From Prunus persica (Eukaryota; Streptophyta; Magnoliopsida; Rosales; Rosaceae): a stretch of DNA of 64,000 bases. The stretch spans positions 23,974,812-24,038,811 of the forward strand of contig NC_034012.1 of assembly GCF_000346465.2 (NCBI RefSeq), given 5' to 3'. Below, one piece after another: positions 13,801-24,448 of the stretch (positions within the stretch are counted from its first letter, which is position 1; every line of letters begins with the position of its first letter). A model generated the notes under the pieces. It had not been told where the DNA came from. It saw only the letters and a list, made by a program, of their open reading frames with translations, and did not search any database. Made by a program: the position numbers and the translations under genes.

Positions 13801-14194
13801 TAGAATATTGAATTTTAAATTAAAACTATAATTAAAGATATATAGAAAATGAGAGAATTAGAAATTGCTTGTTGTTGTAGAAAGAAGATGACAAGATTTT
13901 GCCAAGTTGCCCACAGCCTAACCAATATAATAGTAAGATGCAGAAAATAAAAAGGGCAAAAGGAAGTTGTTGTTGTCGTCGGCTCTGTAGAATGGAATAG
14001 AGAAAAGCTATGCCAAAAGAAAAAAGACAAAAGCTGGGACCACTTTGAAGTTGGATGGGCGTGTGTGTACATTGGGTTAGCTTTTTAAGTTTTTAAACTT
14101 GGGCTGCCCATATAACATATATAGGTTTTTAAATAATAATAAAAACTTTGGATGGGCTGGCACCCACCCTGCCCTTTACACAGATTCGCCACTA
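10896..14194 (-). mobile_element. hAT transposon (ZMYM1/TTF-type), 3.3 kb, 8-bp TSD
   Basis: The termini are CAGTGGCTGATCC on the left and, on the minus strand, TAGTGGCGAATCT on the right. Both sides are flanked by the same octamer GCACCCCA (10888-10895 and 14195-14202), the expected hAT target-site length. The element encodes a minus-strand transposase relic and sits inside the left terminal inverted repeat of the older MULE. Confidence 0.92.
11109..13587 (-). pseudogene. hAT transposase pseudogene (TTF zinc finger, DUF4371, hAT dimerisation)
   Basis: DNA transposase of the zinc-finger MYM-type/TTF group. A likely start ATG lies at 13587, out of frame with the main N-terminal piece across an A8 run. 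Positions 13035-13499 give the TTF-type domain (KKWCGQFTWLEYS). Positions 11845-12864 give the DUF4371/RNase H-like region with ILVDESIDES and the CFAHCLQLAL signature. Positions 11601-11921 and 11109-11567 give the C-terminus with LPVSTATTERAFSCMRI, the dimerisation motif. Frame changes near 12900-13030 and 11925 and an in-frame stop near 11600 make it non-functional as read. Confidence 0.88.
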
Positions 14195-14514
14195 GCACCC
14201 CATTATTTTCTCTTTACACCCCATACTAATTTTAAACATGAATAACCTATTTTACCGTTGTACATAATTACCATTGAGGACAAAAAAATTAAAATTGCTC
14301 ACTACACTCCACATATGTTCCTGCAACCCTAGTTTGACTTTTTTTCTCAAACTATCATGTTCCTAAACCCTAAACCCTAGATTTATACGTTTATATTGGT
14401 GAAAAAATATCTTGTATTTATTCATGAAGGGTGAGATTGAAGTTAGAGAGGCTTCGAATGAGGTACGAGTTTATTTTTTAGCATTTTGCAAGTTTAGTAT
14501 TTCATAATGGTCTC

Positions 14515-14705
14515 TGGTTGCGTTCAGCACATCAGTACCGAACGCGATAGGTAAATTCGGTGGGATGCCATCGAAACGTTGCACCTTTTTCGGTTGTGTT
14601 TAACCAGTCATGAACTTAATATTAGGTGGAACTCCACCGTAACATAGAACGCAGTTCAATGGTTCACTACCGAACTTTTACCTGCGTTTCAGTGGCATTG
14701 AATAG
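14515..14705. repeat. Left subterminal hairpin array of the MULE
   Basis: Four imperfect copies of the palindrome TTCGGTGG-N4-CCACCGAA. They read, for example, ttcggtgggatgccatcgaa and ttcaatggttcactaccgaa. They lie in intron 1 of the transposase. A matching set lies at 17035-17205. Confidence 0.6.
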
Positions 14706-15139
14706 AAATTTATTTATTTATTCAGTAACTTATTGCCGACCACAAATTTAATGCAAGCTATTTTGATCTTACTCCCATTGAAGGTACAAAAACAAGGTGA
14801 GCCCCTACTGAAGGCAACAATGTGTGAATATAATGTGTAATGGACTATAGTGATCAATTCACAACTTATTTGGTAATTATTTGTCTGAAATCCTTTTTAG
14901 TATCATTAACGGGGTATTAATTTTCAAATTTTATCTTTAAATAATATGATTTTTATGTGTAGATATTCAATGGTAGAGATGCATTACTTAGATGGGCTCG
15001 TGCACAAGGAAAAATGAATAATATTGTCTTTGTAATTAAAAGGTCTGATTATGGAGGTGAGGGCAAGAGGAGACCTCGTGTAATACTTGCTTGTGAGAGG
15101 AACAGCAACTATAAGTCTTGCAAGTCTAGTTAGACAACT

Positions 15140-16153
15140 TGAAAATACCTGTAGGATATCTATATATGCCTGGAGAAGGTTAAACAAGCTAATTCGAATT
15201 TTTTGCAATAAATAATGATCAACCTTTGAAGCAGGATTGATATGAGTTATCAATCCTGAGATGTGCAAAGCTTAAAATAAAAGAACACGCAGAGAATTAT
15301 TTTACGTGGTAAAACCCCACCTCTGGGGAAAATCCACAGGATTTCTCAGTCCAACTCAAATCCACTATAGAACAATGATTACAAGAAGTACTCACACACT
15401 TATCCTAGACTCATTCTAGATAATGTTTACCAACTTCTTCGTAACTCAATTTCTGTCACGGGATGATCTTCGACACTCCTTATGTTGAACGCAATACTGG
15501 CCACGATTGCTTCAAGCTCGCCGGAGGAAAACCTCCACCACTGTCTTGGTGCCCTCAACCGTATGAGTCACCGACATGCATATGAATGCAATATGAATGA
15601 TTAAAGTGTTTGATGAATCACCAAGTAAAACATAGAACACTTGATGATTTATCTCAAATATATGTACAACAGCTTTTGCTTAAGAATTCTATATGCTCAA
15701 CCCAATATGAAATACTATGAAAAACCAAAGAGATGCAAGCTGCTTTTATTCAAAGCTTCCTATACCTAGTCAGATGGCCGCACACGAGTACCAAACCCAC
15801 TTCAATTATAACTATGAACTTTTAGCTTAATTTGGACTCTTATGAAGACCACAATTGGTTTTCCAACATGAATATTAGTTCAATATGGATTCTTATTGAA
15901 AAACGCCAACCAATCAATTTTTAATAGAAAAACAATATCTATTAAAACAAAAAACTCAAACTAGGAATCCTATAATGAATGCATGATTATGTCATGATTT
16001 ACCTGAAATCAAGTTTCTCATATCGGTTAAGTCAAGCCTCGAATGTATGGGGTTGAATGAGTTGTGCCAAAACGTCCAGTAATAATTCTTCACACACTAA
16101 TTTTCAACCTATGCTAGAGTCTAGGAAATGACAACACTATTTTCATACGAACA
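15140..16153. mobile_element. Solo LTR (1,014 bp) with 5-bp TSD CAACT
   Basis: Starts TGAAAATACC and ends ATACGAACA. It is flanked by CAACT at 15135-15139 and again at 16154-16158. It contains the ACGTGGTAAAACCCC / GGGGAAAATCC type of sequence seen in plant LTRs. Excising it with one CAACT leaves the transposase frame continuous, which independently supports the boundaries. There is no coding capacity and no partner LTR, so it arose by LTR-LTR recombination. Confidence 0.8.
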
Positions 16154-16365
16154 CAACTGATATAAGGTCGGATGCAAATAGTGATATGAAAAAATGTGCT
16201 TGCGACACTGGTACCAAGAAATGTGGATGCTCATTCTTGTTAAAAGGTGTCAATATTAGTGATGGGGATGATTGGAAGTTGAAGGTGGTTTGTGGAGTAC
16301 ATAACCATCCTATTTCAGAGTATCTTCAAGGTCATTCATCTTCAAGCGGAGCAACCGCTGCACTA

Positions 16366-16996
16366 GACACAGGAATGCCTAAAATAGATGACACATCATC
16401 CAATGTGATGGTCATCTCACCAAAAAGCATGTGAAAGGTGTTCGTCTCGAGATGCAACCTCTCAACAAATGTAGATCCCACAATCTTATCAGCATTCCGA
16501 TAAGAACACCTAATAAGTTGCTATAATCCAGACCTCTAAATGTACCATTTGAATATACCATTATTTAAATTACTCCACCAATTCCACTCACGAAGGGTGG
16601 ATGTCTTCGACATGCACCTAAGGGGCTCACGTTCCTAGTTAAAAAATATATATATTAAGGTTAATTACCATGAACTAGACTTATATTCTACCTTCTATTG
16701 TCACAGTAAAACGAATTACCTGGTTATTCCAAATTGCAGCTGCTATGTGAGTTTTAAAACTCGTAAGTAAAGATGGAACAATGGGACCTACTCGAGATAG
16801 TTCAGTAGGCTCAGCATGTACCTCAACATTACTATCATGAGTAGCAGCTACATCTTCAACCCCTGTAGTATCCTCAAAGTGATCTTTCAAAGTGATCTTG
16901 GGGAGTCGCTCTCTGTGTCCTCGTTGAGGCCATGGGACACTGTCTATTAGGTCGAGATGATGAAGCCTCAGTAGTACCTCTGCGAGTCCTCTTCAT
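16366..16996 (-). pseudogene. Plant mobile domain (PMD) protein fragment inside the MULE
   Basis: Exon 1 runs from an ATG at 16996 to a donor at 16720 and ends with GPIVPSLLTSFKTHIAAAIW. Exon 2 starts at 16634 and, in the same frame, reads EREPLRCMSKTSTLREW, then NADKIVGSTFVERLH and MTITLDDVSSILGIPV, the recognisable aminotransferase-like plant mobile domain. Damage includes a 13-bp tandem duplication (AAGATCACTTTGA, near 16875) that shifts the exon 1 frame and two in-frame stops in exon 2. The 3' part is deleted at the junction with the transposase near 16338-16366. PMD genes are known both as host silencing factors and as transposon passengers. Here the convergent placement inside the inverted repeats points to a passenger gene. 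Confidence 0.7.
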
Positions 16997-17034
16997 ATCT
17001 AAAAACAAACAATATTAAGTGTCCACTCAATAAC

Positions 17035-17205
17035 GTATTCGGTAGATGATCACTGAAAACAGAAATAAATTCGATGGACTATCACCGGAAAAAAGAACAC
17101 ATAATCGGTGGACTACCACTAAAAAATCGAAATACATTCGGTAGGAATCTACCACTGAAGCAATGTAACCATATCGGTGGTAATCCACCGAAACTAAAAT
17201 CCAGT
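17035..17205. repeat. Right subterminal hairpin array of the MULE
   Basis: Five imperfect copies of the same TTCGGTGG-N4-CCACCGAA palindrome, the best being atcggtggtaatccaccgaa at about 17175-17194. They lie just upstream of the mobile-domain ORF. Further right, at 17380-17560, an 81-bp unit (gatgggttcgggtttgcaga...) is repeated in tandem. Confidence 0.6.
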
Positions 17206-17889
17206 TTTGTAAAACCAGGTTCAAACTATACACCCACAACGTTGAAATCAAAAATCAAAATCAGACTTTGGCTTTTCAAAAGTGAAATCAAATGTAGGCT
17301 TAATCAACACTTAGAAACGTAAATATAGAAATCAAAATTGAAATCAAACCTTGGCTCTTCGAAGGATTTGTGAAAACTTGACAGAGATGGGTTCGGGTTT
17401 GCAGAGATGGGCTGTGCGATGGGGTTCGGTGGTTTACAGAGATGGGTTTGATGGCTCTGTTTCAAAGATGGGTTCGGGTTTGCAGAGATGGGTTGTACGA
17501 TGGGGTTCGGTGGTTTGCAGAGATGGAGGTTCGGTGGTGAGCAATGATGGGTTCTGTGATGGCAAAGGGATGAGGTGTGTGATGGAGGTTGTTGTAAATC
17601 TGATGGGGTGTGTCTGCAAGAGGAGGGAATTTTCGATGGGGTGGGGCTTGATATCAGATGGGGTAGGGTTTGATATCAGATGGGGTGTGTCTAAAAGAGA
17701 AGGGGGTTTTCAATGGGTGATGTATGGTATGGGATGGGGTTTACACAGTGAGTTAGGGAATGTGGTTCATGAGGGCAATTTAGGGAAAGAAAAGAAAGGG
17801 GGTTTAATGAGTAATTCTAAATTTTATTAAAATTCAATGGGGTGTAAAGAGCAAATAATGGGGTTCATATAGAATTACCCTATATGAAA

Positions 17890-18290
17890 TAGTAAAATTT
17901 GGCAATTTAATAATGGCATCTTTTGTAATTTTGAGATTTTTTCAATGCATGATTGTAAAATTAGAGCTTTTTTTTAGGCATTGAACTTATGTAAATTAGG
18001 TGAAATTAGATTCTTATCTTTCATATTAGTAAACTATATAGATTTGAAAATAACATCTACATGGATTTGAAGGAATGAAGAGAAATGTCAAAATTGACAT
18101 CCCATAAATCTTCATGTCAATTGTTAAATAACATCTTTTTTCTACCATAGGCGTCACAATTATTTACTCATGAAGTTTTATTGATCATATGTGCCCATGC
18201 AACCCGCGTATTTACCAGGACGTTGCTTGGATCATTATACATAATGCCAAGTTTTTACACTTCTGATGTTGGGTTAAAGCTGCTCATTTC
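17890..18290. other. Unrecognised intergenic DNA
   Basis: AT-rich sequence between the MULE and the SINE. I see no ORF, repeat or signal that I can support. Confidence 0.5.
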
Positions 18291-18422
18291 CATCAATGGA
18301 GTGTTAGTTGGATGTCTTTGATGTACTTCCAAGTGGTCTTGGGTTTAAGCCCCATGATACTTGTGTGTGTGTTTTCCCCCCTCCCCCTTCCTAACTTCGG
18401 CCAAAAAAACAAAACAAACAAA
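18291..18422 (+). mobile_element. tRNA-derived SINE with 15-bp TSD
   Basis: The body begins catcaatggagtgttagttgg (an A-box-like GTGTTAGTTGG) and has a B-box-like GGGTTTAAGCCCC 40 bases on. It ends in an A-rich tail (ccaaaaaaacaaaacaaaca). Direct repeats aaagctgctcatttc flank it at 18276-18290 and 18423-18437. A second copy of the family lies inverted at 60570-60692. Confidence 0.75.
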
Positions 18423-18797
18423 AAAGCTGCTCATTTCTAGCCCTACGCCTATGCCCTAGGTTTTGGATGCGGGGAAACTAGTAAACTATATGTTACTGGT
18501 TAACCAGAGGAATTATTTTACATATATATTATATATTATTCAAATCACATGTAGAAGCGTAACCTCTTTCATACCATGTTATACGGCCAAGAGCTTTAAG
18601 TCTATAGAAGATGAATTGAAGTGAAAAAGGAAGTAACAAACAGAGATCATCCAATTCTGTCGGATAGATAGGGATTGAAGGTAGATGCAGAAATGGATTG
18701 AACAAGGCTTCATTAGTAATGCAGCTTCAGATTCTATTTGGGCTTGTACTTGAGGTGGACTTTTGGCATCAACAACAGCCGCTTGGAGAGAAAAGAA

Positions 18798-21700
18798 CTA
18801 CATTATCTCAATCACTGCTCGGCCAACAATGTTTCCCTTGTTCAAATCCTGGAACGCATCGTTCGATTCCTCGAATGTGTACTTTCTAGAAACAGCATTA
18901 GTTAAATCAAATACACCTGTTTCTGCCAACCTCACAACCTTAGGAAGATCCTGCCTTGCCCTTCCTCCATAAGATCCAATGATTTGTATCTGTTCATTGG
19001 CAAACAAGTAAAGATGTTAGCTGAAATGAAACAGAGCATTCCTAGACAACTTGAGCTTAACTCAGCTCTTCCAAAAAGAAACATAAGACCAAATCTGGAT
19101 TCAATGACACATGGGGATTTGAGCTAATTTTTTGGTCTTTTAGATGCAAGAGGAAGTAACTGTTTAGAACAGAAGGAAAAATTGAGGGTCAACCTTACAT
19201 TATTCCTTTTTGTTCTTTCATCATAAGGCAATATTTTAAGCTGTAAAACCTCATGTTCTTGAAATCTGAAATGGACCTACATAAATGCAAGACTACAAAT
19301 GGAATCTGAAAGATCAAGCAAGTTACTTACTAGTTACTACATAATTTCTTGCAAGTGTTTCCCCAAGATTTCTCAATTCTCTTATCGTTCCTATAATCTT
19401 ATCACAACTACACCTAATTACATTCACCTAATAAATATTGATGTGGTGCCACAAACATTATATCATATGCCAAAGATTGAAAATCAATTCAGTATAATAC
19501 ATCATTGATAATACTCACCTTTCTACGAACAAGACGATTTATATCTACTTCCCCAACTGAACCACTTTGTGCAAGCCCAATCATTACAGCTTTTCCTCCA
19601 TCTTTCACACTTTGTACACATTGCAAAAAAGTCTGCTATTTAAGTTGCTGATTTATATTAATTTTATTGTTCAAACATGAGAGCTTAGTACGTGAAACAT
19701 GAGAGCTTAGTACGTTAGCCATGAGAGCTTAGTACGTTAGCCATGAGGGTTTAGTTCGTTAGACATGAGAGCTTAGTACGTTAAACATGAGAGCTTAGTA
19801 CGTGAAACATGAGAGCTTAGTACGTACTATCAACAGGTTGAACTGCTGATCTTCGGATCTATTTCACCAACCAGGCATCTCAAACTCCGTATCCCATCTA
19901 ATGACTAATAGACAGGTCCTTGTTTAAGGACCTTATTAGAAGATGACTCATTTATTATGGTTGGCTCCATGGAGTAGTTTAATATAGTTTGTGGGACTGC
20001 GTACTTGAAACACCACAAAGGAAGCCACAAAAACAAATTATCGACATCATAATGAGCACAAAATACCTGTGTACTTGAAGTACCATACCAATATTGTATC
20101 AAATCTCACTAAGAAGAAAGATAATTTCTTTAAGTTGTTACCATTATTTTGCCAACAGCATCTTCTTTAGCCGCATTTATTGCATGAGTAGCACCAAATA
20201 TCTTGGCTTTCTGCAGTTTCTCATCTTGAACATCCACAGCAATAATATCAGAGGCACCAAACGCTCTTGCTATCTGCAAACAGCTGTAGAACATGATATA
20301 GTTATAAAATCTTTATAATAATTTCATGGGTGGATGAAAGTAAAACGGGCATTAAGATTTAAAAAAAACCCACCCAAGATAAAGCAAAAGTGCCTAGCCT
20401 TGTATGGATGAAATGAGAGACAGTTAAAAATTAGAAAATAAATACATGAATAAAAGACGTACCATCAACCTGACATGGATCCCAAAAGAGAACTTTCAGA
20501 GATTAAAAGGAGATGGAAGAAGAGAATGAAAAGAGAAGAAATTGGAAGAGAAAGAGAGAGAGACAATGATGGATAAATTGTCCAAAATTTATGTTGCCGT
20601 GACCTGCTTGTCCACAGATTGTAATCTTCTTTTCATTAATAGATTGCGTTTCTTCTCAAAAAGAAAAGGAAAATTATAAGGCCTAGAAAGGAATTTCCAT
20701 ATCTTGGTGTTATAGTATCTGCCAGCAAAAGCTTTGAACCTAATATGAGGTTACACAAGGAGTAGCAATTAAGAAAGTCTGAAATGATGCCCCATAAACA
20801 TCGATTATTTCCTACATGGACACTTATGTTTGTATACATTTTATGCCTTCCAGGTGGAACTTTCTACCACAAAATAGTACATGCTTCTATCCATTTTTAT
20901 TCTTATAACACACACCTCCAAAGAGACAAATTAAACCAAGTTTTATAAATACAAAAATTTGAACATACAGGTCAATAAACATACAAATTTACTTGAGTAC
21001 AAAGTTTACCTTGATCCAACACCCCCAATTCCAATCACAGCAATTGAATCCCCAGGACGCACCTCAGCTGCATTAGCCATAGCACCATAAGCAGTAAATA
21101 CTGCACATCCTAAAATTGCAGACTCTGTGTATGGCAATGACTTCGGCAGAATAGTCAATCCATTTGCCGGCACAACACAGTACTCAGCAAGGCCTCCCAT
21201 ACTATACATGTATACTGGTTTTCCTGCACAGCATATAATACCTTTTAGTTATCAAACAACGAAGGTGTGTACTCTACATGATTTAATCCAACCTTATCAA
21301 AACAGGAAAAAGAGACCTCCAAGGAGGATGAATCTTGGAACACATAACATACATGTCAGGCATATGTGCAAACGTGGCAATCAAGATGAAAGATAATTTG
21401 AATTGAAAGAACATTTCTACTTTTTTCATTCAACTTCTGCTTTCTTTCTGGGGAACAATGGCCACATTCTTTCGATTATTCTTCCCATAACGGCACAAAT
21501 GAAAAATCAATATTCAAAATTTTCAACATAGAGAAAACCTGATTTTTGCTTACAGCAAACAAAATTCGGATTAAACCATTTTGTCATATTTCTTTTTTGT
21601 TTTTTGAAAAGAAAAGGAATGTAAAGCGAAAATTAATAGTAGCTAGCATATTTTTATCACAATCTTCATAGACATATTCTCTTTTCTATTTTTCTTTATA

Positions 21701-22014
21701 GTACGTGTCTGGAATTAGCCAAAAACAAAAAACTACGGATCTTGTATACTACCTATACAAAAGGCGAGGAGAAAAATGCCATCACAGGTAAAGATTCTAA
21801 GTGATAGTTTAAGGAAACTTTGCTGCTACATGTTGAAGGGATTCAACTTAGTCAACAATAAAGTTTGGAAAAGAAAATGACACTGTTAATCATAAAGATC
21901 AGAATGAAAGACCTGTTCATTTCCAATCCCTTAAGCCCTGCATTAGAATTACGGATACTAGAAACAACCATTTATATATGGCTATTAAAAGTTCAACAGA
22001 CTGACAAAAACAAA

Positions 22015-22066
<52 letters not shown>

Positions 22067-24448
22067 CTTACCACTGCTGTGGAGGAATAGCCGAGTCTCA
22101 CCATCATAAAGGGTCCCTTTTGCACGGTTATAGGCAAAGAAATCCTCACATAAATCATCATGGCCCTTTTCTCAATTCAGTGACCAAAAAAAATCAACTA
22201 TTTGATACACACTTTTCTCCGAAAACGAAATGGTAACTACGACATTTGTAGAGCAGTCAATAAACTATTATTGATAACAACAGATTGGAGAGAACGATCA
22301 AAGTAGCATCTCTGAGTAGTATTACCTTTGAACAGTAGGAACAGTTACCACAAGGCATGATGAAAGCTCCAATAACACGAGATCCAATTGGTAATCTGAA
22401 AAATCAAGAAAATGAAACTAATAATCCACAAAGCCGACATCCACACACACACACATACAAGTGTAAACCTAAGATATCGGCCAGCCAAAAATGTACACAA
22501 CTCCTCACATCCTCTACTGGACTTTTTTTTGTTAGTCTATAATTTCCAACCTCGCAGTTGGATTAAAATTATAATATGCTCTTTCCTCATCTATTGAGCA
22601 TGTCAAATGTCAAATCAAAAACTATCGGTTACTTCATACTTCTTTTTCTTATCCACAAAACTTTCAGTTTTCAAAACTAATGGTGCATTTGGATGACTGA
22701 GTTTAAGTTACTATGAAATTTCAAAGTAATTTTAGAAAATGGAATTTAAAATTCTGGAATTTGTAAAGTTTCTTGTTTGGTTAATCTATTAAGGATATGA
22801 GATTTAAATACGTGTTAATGGTGCTGGTGGTGGTAATTGTGTTAATGGTGATACTATTGGTAGCGGTGGCATCGGCGATGGTGCTAATGGTGGTGGTAGT
22901 GATGGCCATGGCAAGATGGTGATAGTGGAGTGCAGGTAGAGGTGGTGGTGGTTGTAGCCTTTGTCTCAAAACTATAATTGTCTTGTATTCTGGAAATGAT
23001 ACCTATTTAGGTGGAATTTAAAGTAGAGATTTACGAACCGCGAATTCTGTTTCTTTCCATGTAGAATTTATACACTCATACCAGGAATTAGTACATGTCA
23101 TTTCAGAAATCTTGACTTTTGTATAAATTCCAAGTTTATGTTCCCATCCAAACACACCGCAATGTGATGGATTTACCACGACCCTTCTGACTTGTATTTG
23201 TGAAATATCAAATCTAACGGTGAGTATAACTGCAAATTAATCCCATAAAAGAATTATAGTAGTATAAAAGTTTCAGACTGGTGTCAATTGATGTCTACAC
23301 TTGTTTTTTTCATTTGGTGATCTAGATATCTACATTTATGAGAGCAAATTTATAGAACACCATTAAAATTGTTGTGATCTAAATGAAGGGCACCTTGCTA
23401 TTGTTTTGGTATCTGTAGCCGGTCCATGTTCGACAACCTCACCAGTTATCTCATGCCCCACGACACAAGGGCTAGCAAATGGAAGCTCACCTTTCATAAC
23501 ATGGAGATCAGAGTGGCAAACTCCACAGGCTACAACAAGAAAAGAAAACAGTAACAATATCAGACAACATTTTGTGAAGAGTAGTGAACACATGAGAAGT
23601 GCATCCACAATTTAGTGAAAACCGAAAAGGAGCAAGAAGGGACGGAGAAGAAACCTATCATTGGCTAAAACAAAAAAAAGGTCAAGTGAGAATTTACTTG
23701 CGGAAAGATTAGAGAATTGAAATGGCAACACCCAATACATAGAAAAGGCAATCAAGCTTAATTAAGAATGCTCATACATCACATTTCAACAAATCATATT
23801 CAAAGCTCCAACGTCTATGGCGCATTATCAGCCATCCACATGTGGTTCCGATTTTCTTTTTCTTTCTTTGGCCAATCATCTTTAAAACAAAAAAAAATTC
23901 TGGGTATTTTCATCAAAGAACTATAAATTAATAAATAAAAAATAAGTCAAGAATCAAAACCAGCATGACAGATTCAAAATCAATCACTGAAAGGTAAACA
24001 GGGAAATGAGGAACAAATGATAATAACAATTCCAAAATCCAAAGACGAGAGAGTTTGAAGTCATATATAATATACCCTTGGTTTTGAGGAGAATTTCACC
24101 GGATTTGGGGCGAGGGATGTGAAATTCCTCGATGGTGAGAGGTTTGTTAGGTTCCCTGAAGACAGCTGCCCTCATGGAAGAAGGCAACCCCCCACCACCA
24201 CCCAGTGAGGCAGAGTGAAACCACCTGCTGCTGCTACTCTTACTCGTCTTCCCAATGCCATCAAATTCAAATTCAAGCTTCTTGTTGTTGTTGTCGTCGT
24301 CGTTTAGGCATTGACCCACCAACGACGACGATGATCTGCTGCTGCTAGTCTTTTGGCACAACCAAGACCAACCAGAGGAAGAAGTAGACGAGGAGGAGGA
24401 GGAGTTTGAGGAGACAAGTCTTTTGGCGATGGCACTGCGGATCATCAT
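18798..24448 (-). CDS. HER2: Zinc-binding alcohol dehydrogenase-like protein (HER2-type), one exon apparently missing
   Basis: Medium-chain zinc dehydrogenase resembling Arabidopsis At5g63620 (HEXENAL RESPONSE 2), probably oxidising or reducing small aldehydes/alcohols. Exons: 24076-24448, 23394-23529, 22326-22395, 22072-22165, 21010-21223, 20142-20283, 19519-19632, 18798-18989. They join in frame to 444 residues. The second ATG (24448) is chosen; it opens MMIRSAIAKRLVSS, a basic Ser-rich leader that looks mitochondrial. Catalytic-zinc residues are C129 (ACGVCHSD) and H150 (GHEITGE). Structural-zinc cysteines are 185, 188, 191 and 199. The nucleotide loop GIGGVG is at 289-294. Between residues 343 (VGKIM) and 344 (TFLQC) the family's roughly 19-residue GVD-VE-G strand is absent, although the frame is kept. 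The 510-bp intron there holds a 22-bp tandem repeat instead. The gene may be impaired, or the exon may be missing from the assembly. Confidence 0.88.
19677..19825. repeat. 22-bp minisatellite in the HER2-type gene
   Basis: About 6.8 copies of atgagagcttagtacgttaaac with variants (ttagcc, tgaaac, ttagac in the last six bases). It lies in intron 6, where the missing coding exon would be expected, and ends at a palindromic ttagtacgtacta. Confidence 0.9.
22017..22059. repeat. (GA)n microsatellite in HER2-type intron 4
   Basis: About 21 GA dinucleotides, 13 bases from the donor of exon 4 (22071). On the transcribed strand this is a CT-rich tract. Confidence 0.95.
22682..23158. mobile_element. MITE-like insertion in HER2-type intron 2
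   Basis: Ends match as inverted repeats: GGTGCATTTGGATG at 22682 and, on the minus strand from 23158, GGTGTGTTTGGATG. The interior includes a long GGT/ATGGTG-rich stretch (22815-22955). No clear target duplication is seen, so the class is unknown. Confidence 0.5.

Larger units (their letters stand above)
14424..16338 (+). pseudogene. MULE (MuDR/FAR1-like) transposase N-terminal half, interrupted
   Basis: Exon 1 at 14424-14462 (MKGEIEVREASNE, then GTACGA) is followed by an acceptor at 14962. Exon 2 then reads IFNGRDALLRWARAQGK and VIKRSDYGGEGKRRPR, the N-terminal FAR1/MULE DNA-binding region. It is split at 15139 by a solo LTR and resumes in the same frame at 16159 with DTGTKKCGCSFLLKG and KVVCGVHNHPISEYLQGHS. 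A TAG at 15131-15133 lies just before the LTR. Homology ends near 16338, where a deletion joins it to the mobile-domain gene. The catalytic DDE core is absent, so this copy could not move itself. Confidence 0.8.
10870..17880. mobile_element. Mutator-like element (MULE) with nested insertions
   Basis: The left end begins GGGTGATTTT at 10871 and the right end, read on the minus strand from 17880, begins GGGTAATTCT. After removing the hAT insertion the two ends share about 50 bp, including accccattatt and ctctttacacccca. Flanking 9-mers TAAATGAAA (10861-10869) and TATATGAAA (17881-17889) match at 8 of 9 positions, which fits the 9-bp Mutator target duplication. Inside are a plus-strand MULE transposase fragment (14424-16338) and a convergent minus-strand plant-mobile-domain gene fragment (16366-16996). 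Without the hAT element and the solo LTR, the MULE is roughly 2.7 kb. It looks like an internally deleted derivative of a two-gene element. Confidence 0.8.

Noticed and set aside
17351..17830. 159-codon Trp/Gly-rich plus-strand ORF
   Set aside because: It is an artefact of G-rich tandem repeats in the MULE right arm, with no domain.
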